Below are positions 59,385 through 64,000 of a DNA stretch of 64,000 nucleotides, in pieces. Positions within the stretch are counted from its first letter, which is position 1. The number at the start of each line of letters is the position of its first letter. Under the pieces are notes generated by a model. The model saw only the letters and a program-made list of their open reading frames with translations. It searched no databases and had not been told where the DNA came from. Position numbers and translations under genes: made by a program. Origin of the DNA: Robiginitalea sp. SC105 (GTDB lineage: Bacteria > Bacteroidota > Bacteroidia > Flavobacteriales > Flavobacteriaceae); assembly GCF_014243345.1 (NCBI RefSeq), contig NZ_JACLZF010000001.1, forward strand, positions 1,786,682-1,850,681. The letters are read 5' to 3'.

Positions 59385-60173
59385 TCAGGTATTTAAGGTT
59401 CTAAAGCCCCCGTCTATCGGGTAATCGCAACCTGTTATGAAGGAGGCCTCGTCCGAACACAGGTACAGTGCCAGGGCGGCTATTTCCCCCGGCTTTGCCA
59501 TCCGGCCTACAGGCTGGGTTTTTGAGAGCTTCTCAAACATTTCGGATTCCCTGCCGGGATAATGCTGTTTCAGGTACCCGTCCACAAAGGGCGTGTGCAC
59601 CCGGGCAGGGGAAATGGAGTTGCACCGGATGCCGTAATCGAGGTAATCCTTTGCCACGGATAGGGTCATGGTCAGGATCGCCCCCTTGGTGGTGCTGTAG
59701 GCAAAGCGCTCCCGGAGGCCTACCGTGCCTGCAATGGACGCCATGTTCAGGACCACCCCGCCCCGTTCCTTCATCAGCGGCAACACGGCGTGCAGGACGT
59801 TGTACACCCCTTTGATATTTACATTGAGCAGGCGGTCCATATCCGCCTCGCTGGTGGTTTCCACCGTCCCGATATGGGACACGGCCGCGTTGTTTACCAG
59901 GATGTCCGGGGTTTCCCCATCCCGAACCAGGCTTTCGACCACCCGGCGGACTGAGGACGCATCTGCCTGGTCACACAAATGGAAAGCGGCAATTCCCCCG
60001 GAATTACGGATGCTTTGCACCCTGGCCTCCCCGGCTTCCGCATCCGTATCCAGGATGCATACGCGTGCGCCCCGGGCCGCGAACATTTCGGAGATGGCAG
60101 CCCCGATCCCTTTGGCTCCCCCGGTCACCAGGGCGAATTTCCCCTCGAGGCGGAACAGGTCATTCGTTTTCAT
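59385..60173 (-). CDS. SDR oxidoreductase (2-keto-3-deoxy-L-fuconate dehydrogenase-like)
   Basis: A 262-residue short-chain dehydrogenase. NAD-binding 'ALVTGGAKGIGAAISEMFAARGARV', 'NNAAVSHIG', and the catalytic Tyr-x3-Lys in 'FAYSTTKGAILTM'. The end 'DEASFITGCDYPIDGGF' is the usual C-terminus. 'CNSISPARVHTPF' resembles 2-keto-3-deoxy-L-fuconate dehydrogenases. It overlaps the second SDR gene by 14 bases. Substrate is inferred from the neighbouring lactonase and FAH hydrolase. Confidence 0.85.
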   Translation of the reverse strand: MKTNDLFRLEGKFALVTGGAKGIGAAISEMFAARGARVCILDTDAEAGEARVQSIRNSGGIAAFHLCDQADASSVRRVVESLVRDGETPDILVNNAAVSHIGTVETTSEADMDRLLNVNIKGVYNVLHAVLPLMKERGGVVLNMASIAGTVGLRERFAYSTTKGAILTMTLSVAKDYLDYGIRCNSISPARVHTPFVDGYLKQHYPGRESEMFEKLSKTQPVGRMAKPGEIAALALYLCSDEASFITGCDYPIDGGFRTLNT

Positions 60174-60918
60174 AGGGGGATGGGCTTACGGCGGTCCAGC
60201 CGCCATCTACTATGAGGGTTTGCCCGGTAATGTGGCGGGCATCGTCCGATACCAGGAAAAGGGCCGTCCGGGCAATGTCGGTTGTTTCGGCAGGCCTGCC
60301 CATCGGGGTGAGGCGGGACCAGAGGGCATCGTAATTGGGGTCTTCCAGGGTGCGTTCCGTTTTGGTGGCCCCGGGGGCAATGGCATTGACCCGGATCCCG
60401 AGATCCGAGACCTCCAGCACCAGGTTCCGCGCCAGCAATTCGATGGCGGCTTTGGTCATTCCGTAGGCCCCCAGGTTTTTGTGGGCCTGGTGGCCGGTTA
60501 CCGAGGACATGAACAGCAGGGCACCCCCATCGCCCTGTGCCTTCATCTGACGGGCGGCCGCCTGCGCGAGGAAAAAGGTGCCGGCCAGGTTGACTTCCAT
60601 CACCCGTTCGAAATCGGCCCTGGAATAATCGAGGAAGCCCCCGAAGAGCGTGATCCCTGCATTGGCGATGGCGATGTCCAGGCGCCCCCCCTGGGAGGTG
60701 GCTGCGGCCACCATCGCTCCGATCACCCCCGGGTCGCTGGCATCCCCGGGAACCGGTATACAGGCTGGCCCGAGTCCGGAGGCGGCTTCCTCTGCCAGAC
60801 CGGCATCGGCATCGTTGAGGACCACCCGGGCACCCTCGCCCAGGAGTTCCCGGCAGATTTCCAGGCCGATGCCTTTTCCCGCGCCCGTAACGATGGCCGT
60901 TTTGTCACTGAATCTCAT
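60160..60918 (-). CDS. SDR oxidoreductase (sugar 1-dehydrogenase-like)
   Basis: A 252-residue SDR with 'AIVTGAGKGIGLEICRELLGEGARVV', 'IANAGITLFGG', 'LFMSSVTGHQ' (Ser) and 'LGAYGMTKAAIELLA' (Tyr-x3-Lys), ending 'TGQTLIVDGGW'. As the first gene of the catabolic operon it is the probable first-step enzyme, oxidising a sugar such as L-fucose or L-rhamnose to the lactone. A dehydratase for the middle step is missing from the window. Confidence 0.85.
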   Translation of the reverse strand: MRFSDKTAIVTGAGKGIGLEICRELLGEGARVVLNDADAGLAEEAASGLGPACIPVPGDASDPGVIGAMVAAATSQGGRLDIAIANAGITLFGGFLDYSRADFERVMEVNLAGTFFLAQAAARQMKAQGDGGALLFMSSVTGHQAHKNLGAYGMTKAAIELLARNLVLEVSDLGIRVNAIAPGATKTERTLEDPNYDALWSRLTPMGRPAETTDIARTALFLVSDDARHITGQTLIVDGGWTAVSPSPYENE

Positions 60919-61094
60919 GAATTATTGGTTAAGGGGTTTGCCCTTCCTGCCAAGATATGAAAATTCGTGGGGTTCCCCGGCGGGTCCATGGAATTCCAAC
61001 AGGGGACGTTTACCATCCCAAATTGGGACAGGCTGTTTTCCCGGTAATGGGGTTGATGTCCCGCCGGTATGGCGGAAAAATGAGTGGGTGCCCT

Positions 61095-61961
61095 TCAGGA
61101 GCGGGTAGCGGGAAACCCTTTCCGGTGCGCCTCCCGAAATGCGCTCGGGTTGCTCCCGGTAATCCGGTTGAAGACCCGGTTGAAGTAGGAGAGGCTCTGG
61201 AACCCCGAAGCAAAGCAGGCATCGCTGACGGAGCTGCCGGCCAGCAGTTCCCGCTTGGCCTGGCTCACCCGGTAGCGGTTGAGGAATTCCGTAAAGGTAT
61301 AGCTCGTCATTTTTTTGAAATATCGGCAAAAGGCTTCCCGGCTCAGGCTGCAGGTATCGGAGATCGCCTCCAGGGAAATCGGGTCCTGGTAATTGGCATC
61401 GATGTACGCGAAGATTTTCCGGATCCGCTCCTGGTCTGATGTGCTGGCGGGGTTTTGGTAGGGTTTCTCGTGCAGTAATTCCGTTTCGCCCGATTCCGCC
61501 AGCGCCTGCAACAGGGCTACCAGGCGGAAATACTGTTCATAGGGGGTCAGGCCTTCCAGTTCAAACAGGGATGCCCCCACCTGTCGCTTCAACGCCCCCC
61601 GGAAGGCCACACCCTGGCTGGAAAGCCTGAATAACCGGTTGATCCGGTCCAGTTCCGGGGTCCCCAGAAAGTGGGATTCCACCCATTCCTTTTTCAGGTG
61701 AAGCACCACCTTCCGGTATTCGGTGGTCACCCCATAGTCAAAATTCAGATGGGGGATGTTGGACCCGATCAGTACCAGGTCGCTCTCGTTGTACCGGGAG
61801 AAATGTTCCCCCACGTGGCGGTTCCCCCAGGCATTTTCGATATAGACCAGCTCGTATTCCGGGTGGAAATGCCAGAAAAACAGGTCGCTCAACCTGGGGT
61901 TGAACATCAGGGAGAAGGAACGGGCCGCCGAACTCGTAATGGTTTCCAGCCGGATCTGCAT
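61095..61961 (-). CDS. AraC-family regulator of the sugar cluster
   Basis: A 288-residue regulator with an N-terminal cupin-like sugar-sensing domain ('FWHFHPEYELVYIENAWGNRHVGEHFSRY', 'LVLIGSNIPHLN') and two C-terminal HTH motifs, 'ISLEAISDTCSLSREAFCRYFKKMT' and 'SSVSDACFASGFQSLSYFNRVFNRITGSNPSAFR'. The cupin start is typical of regulators of carbohydrate catabolism. It lies 176 bases upstream of the SDR operon, same strand, and is divergent from the PhyH gene, so it probably controls one or both. Confidence 0.88.
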   Translation of the reverse strand: MQIRLETITSSAARSFSLMFNPRLSDLFFWHFHPEYELVYIENAWGNRHVGEHFSRYNESDLVLIGSNIPHLNFDYGVTTEYRKVVLHLKKEWVESHFLGTPELDRINRLFRLSSQGVAFRGALKRQVGASLFELEGLTPYEQYFRLVALLQALAESGETELLHEKPYQNPASTSDQERIRKIFAYIDANYQDPISLEAISDTCSLSREAFCRYFKKMTSYTFTEFLNRYRVSQAKRELLAGSSVSDACFASGFQSLSYFNRVFNRITGSNPSAFREAHRKGFPATRS

Positions 61962-62049
61962 CTGCTTGGGTTTAAAGTATACCCTGTTCAGGGTGTTGCC
62001 TCTTTAAGCTGTTATCAGTTTCAGGTCTTAACAGTTTTGGGTGCGCTAG

Positions 62050-62080
62050 TAAAACTACCTGAAAAATCAATTTAGTACAA
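62050..62080 (-). promoter_or_regulatory. Promoter of the sugar-cluster AraC gene
   Basis: On the minus strand TTG (62078-62080), 20-base spacer, TAGTTTTA (62050-62057), 7 of 8 to TAnnTTTG with normal spacing. It lies about 90 bases upstream of the ATG at 61961. Confidence 0.5.
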
Positions 62081-62158
62081 CTATTGATCAAAGGCCTTCA
62101 TCCTTATCAACGTCCCAAATCGCAAATTTGTATAATTAATCGTTGAAACAAGGTGTAA

Positions 62159-62178
62159 AATGCGAGATGGTTCGCATT
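62159..62178 (+). promoter_or_regulatory. Inverted repeat in the PhyH leader region
   Basis: AATGCGA-gatggt-TCGCATT, a perfect 7-bp dyad with a 6-base spacer. It could be an operator for the divergent AraC protein, although AraC sites are more often direct repeats. Confidence 0.35.
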
Positions 62179-62279
62179 GGATCACACAAAAATGATTCCG
62201 TACAGGCTTTTGCCTGTTAATATTATTCAACCTGAGCGGTTTCTACGGACGGAGAACCGCAGGAAAAACCTTAAATTAG

Positions 62280-63257
62280 ATGAAGATGGACCCAAACACC
62301 CAAACCGTGATTCCAGACAACCAGCACAAAGACATCCCGGGCAACCCTTCCACCGCAAAAACCAGCCGTGTAAGGTTGCGCGAACACGCCACGGCCGATT
62401 CGCTCCGCGTACTTACGCCAAAGGACTGGTCCTTTTGGAGAGAGAACGGCTATATCGTCGTAAAGGGGGCCGTTCCCAGGGAGCAGGCCCGGCAAACAGC
62501 AGACTTCCTGTGGGAATTCGACGAGAAGGACCCCAATGACCCCGGCACCTGGTATGCGCCCCCACGGGCGGCCATCCAGATGAAGGAACTCACCGGCACC
62601 GGGATGGTGGAGGTCTACAACCACCAGCAGCTTTGGAACAACCGCCAGAACCAACGGGTGTACGATGCCTTTGTGGATATCTGGGGCACCGAAAAACTCT
62701 GGGTGACCATTGACCGGGCCAACCTGAATTTCCCGATCCGGCCCGGGCATGAATACAAGGGTTTTATCCACTGGGATTACGACCCGGAGACCAAACCGCA
62801 GCAGGTACAGGGCGTACTGGCACTAGCCGACCAAACAGACCCGGAAATGGGGGGATTCCAGTGTATCCCCTGGCTGTTCCGGAATTACGATACCTGGAAA
62901 CAGTCCCAGCCCGCGGACCGCGACCACTTCAAGCCGGATATCACCGGCCTGGAAGACAAAATCGTCAAGGTACCCCTTGAAGCCGGGGACCTGCTCATAT
63001 TCAACAGCTCCCAACCCCATGGCATCCGGCCCAACCACTCGGGCGACAAAGTTCGTATCGCCCAGTATATCTCGATGATGCCGGCCGAAGAATCCAACGC
63101 GGACCTTCGGCAATGGCGGATCCGTTCCTGGAAGGACCGGATTGCGCCCGAAGGCTATGCGTTTCCCGGGGATCCCAGGAACTGGGAGCAAACCCGGTAT
63201 GACCGGGCCAAATTGTCCCCCCTTGGCGAGAAGCTGCTCGGGTTGAAGGACTGGTAA
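62280..63257 (+). CDS. Phytanoyl-CoA dioxygenase (PhyH)-family protein
   Basis: A 325-residue Fe(II)/2-oxoglutarate-dependent oxygenase. The metal triad is visible: His164 and Asp166 in 'GFIHWDYDPE' and His247 in 'SSQPHGIRPN', with Arg250 or Arg259 for 2-oxoglutarate. 'FWRENGYIVVKGAVPREQA' at about 52-70 is the family start. The substrate in bacteria is usually not phytanoyl-CoA; oxidation of a sugar, lipid or small alcohol is possible. It is divergent from the AraC regulator and followed by a terminator, so it is transcribed alone. Confidence 0.85.
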   Translation: MKMDPNTQTVIPDNQHKDIPGNPSTAKTSRVRLREHATADSLRVLTPKDWSFWRENGYIVVKGAVPREQARQTADFLWEFDEKDPNDPGTWYAPPRAAIQMKELTGTGMVEVYNHQQLWNNRQNQRVYDAFVDIWGTEKLWVTIDRANLNFPIRPGHEYKGFIHWDYDPETKPQQVQGVLALADQTDPEMGGFQCIPWLFRNYDTWKQSQPADRDHFKPDITGLEDKIVKVPLEAGDLLIFNSSQPHGIRPNHSGDKVRIAQYISMMPAEESNADLRQWRIRSWKDRIAPEGYAFPGDPRNWEQTRYDRAKLSPLGEKLLGLKDW

Positions 63258-63288
63258 AATGCAGAAAAGCCTGCATTTTATAAGCCTG

Positions 63289-63315
63289 GGGCTCCCGTTG
63301 AGGGAGCCCTTTTTT
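63289..63315 (+). terminator. Rho-independent terminator after the PhyH gene
   Basis: GGGCTCCC-gttga-GGGAGCCC (8-bp stem) followed by TTTTTT. An extra small hairpin AAAATGCAG/CTGCATTTT lies immediately after the stop codon (63257-63280). Confidence 0.9.
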
Positions 63316-63454
63316 GTCTGCCGGAGGTCCTGGATTACCGGGGGATTTTCCGCAATCCGGAATTGCCGGCTATTTTGTATCTTCTAACATGAAATAAATC
63401 CAATTAATCCCGGCTCGGGAGGTCACTGCTCCCGCCGGTTAAACCCAACCCAAT

Positions 63455-64000
63455 ATGAAGACAAACAGAAGAAATTTTATCCATACCATGGGGGCGGGAG
63501 CCGCCGGGATCGGCCTGGCCTCCGGTATTTCCCTCGGGGCCTCCAAACCCGGCCCGGGAGCCGCCTCCCCCCACGATGCTGAAGACCAGGTATTGTTCAT
63601 CGGGGACGACACGGCCATAGCCGATACGGTTTACGGCAAAGTGCAGGGGTTTATCCTCCGGGACATCTTCCAGTTCCGGGGAATCCCGTATGGGGCTGAT
63701 ACCAGCGGCAAGAACCGCTTCATGCCCCCGCAGAAACCGGAACCCTGGTCCGATGTACGGCCTGCGGTCTGGTGGGGCAATTCGGCCCCCCAGGACATGG
63801 AAAACCGCTATGGCAACCCCTGGTATTCCTTTGCAGACCATTGGAATTACGACGATGTCAGTGAGGACTGCCTGCGGTTGAACGTCTGGACGCCGGCTAT
63901 CGCAGACGGGGGGAAACGCCCGGTTATGGTTTGGTACCACGGAGGCGGATACCGCAACGGTAACGCCATTGAGCAGGATGGCTACATGGGGGAGAACCTA
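63455..64000 (+). CDS. Tat-exported carboxylesterase type B (3' end outside window)
   Basis: The frame is open from the ATG at 63455 to the end of the window (182 codons), so the C-terminal part is missing. The N-terminus KTNRRNFIHTMGAGAAGIGLASG is a twin-arginine-type signal. The mature start has 'GKVQGFILRDIFQFRGIPYG' and 'SEDCLRLNVWTP', then the oxyanion-hole 'PVMVWYHGGGYRNGN', the order found in carboxylesterase type B. The catalytic Ser is beyond the window. It follows the PhyH terminator and may start the next transcription unit. Confidence 0.88.
   Translation, partial: MKTNRRNFIHTMGAGAAGIGLASGISLGASKPGPGAASPHDAEDQVLFIGDDTAIADTVYGKVQGFILRDIFQFRGIPYGADTSGKNRFMPPQKPEPWSDVRPAVWWGNSAPQDMENRYGNPWYSFADHWNYDDVSEDCLRLNVWTPAIADGGKRPVMVWYHGGGYRNGNAIEQDGYMGENL

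Larger units (their letters stand above)
61962..62279. other. Divergent promoter region between the AraC and PhyH genes
   Basis: The 318-base region is A+T-rich and contains no gene. On the minus strand it has a good promoter for the regulator, and on the plus side an inverted repeat AATGCGA-gatggt-TCGCATT (62159-62178) about 100 bases before the PhyH start. No other structure was recognised. Confidence 0.6.

Noticed and set aside
1-64000. Transposon, prophage or toxin-antitoxin genes
   Set aside because: No transposase, integrase, phage structural gene or small toxin/antitoxin pair could be recognised in either strand.

Overview
The window suggests a moderately GC-rich marine-type Flavobacteriaceae (Bacteroidetes), possibly Robiginitalea or a relative. 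Supporting signs are a type IX secretion (T9SS) C-terminal sorting domain, many lipoproteins with a C-terminal Cys lipobox, a Bacteroidetes promoter -7 element (TAnnTTTG), weak Shine-Dalgarno signals, a clade II (Sec/lipoprotein type) nosZ cluster, and LytTR and AraC regulators. The genus is an inference; no database was searched. || Layout. 1-5.8 kb: the 3' part of a giant T9SS-exported adhesin with SprB-like repeats. 5.9-14.2 kb: one long minus-strand run encoding a membrane electron-transfer module (hexaheme and monoheme c-type cytochromes, an outer-membrane beta-barrel, a four-cluster Fe-S protein, an NrfD-type quinol protein, an anchored periplasmic protein), followed by hemA and an OB-fold lipoprotein. 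14.4-14.9 kb: tRNA-Pro(GGG) among hairpins and direct repeats. 14.9-19.2 kb: lipoproteins, a DUF502 protein and an AraC regulator. || 19.3-33.5 kb: an exopolysaccharide/O-antigen locus on the minus strand, reading wecA-like, gmd, fcl, a glycosyltransferase-flippase fusion, a glycosyltransferase, a polymerase, two more glycosyltransferases, an acyltransferase, a GT2 and a Wzc-type tyrosine kinase. The centre (about 21.6-30.05 kb) is much more A+T-rich than both flanks, as expected for an exchangeable serotype cassette. 33.8-36.1 kb: a LytS/LytTR-type two-component pair and a small secreted protein. || 36.3-43.6 kb: a complete nitrous oxide reductase cluster (cytochrome c, fasciclin lipoprotein, nosZ, membrane protein, nosL, cupin, nosDFY). 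It is divergent from an Rrf2-type Fe-S regulator, and the shared promoter carries an FNR-like palindrome correctly placed for class II activation. 44.2 kb: tRNA-Pro(CGG). 44.7-46.6 kb: a GerW/DUF2953-like pair and a DUF4136-like lipoprotein. 46.7-51.8 kb: two paralogous Tat-exported molybdenum hydroxylase large subunits flanking one [2Fe-2S] subunit. || 51.8-57.4 kb: an exported methyltransferase, an AraC regulator, a serine hydrolase, an intradiol-dioxygenase-like lipoprotein, an HhH membrane protein and an OmpA-family protein. 57.6-64 kb: a sugar-acid catabolic operon (two SDRs, SMP-30 lactonase, FAH hydrolase) with an AraC regulator, a divergent PhyH dioxygenase and the start of a Tat-exported carboxylesterase. 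The pattern fits non-phosphorylative L-fucose or L-rhamnose degradation. || The candidates I consider most novel are the cytochrome/NrfD/barrel module without a catalytic subunit, the glycosyltransferase-Wzx fusion, and the tRNA-Pro-linked hairpin repeat. No transposase, phage gene or CRISPR array was seen.
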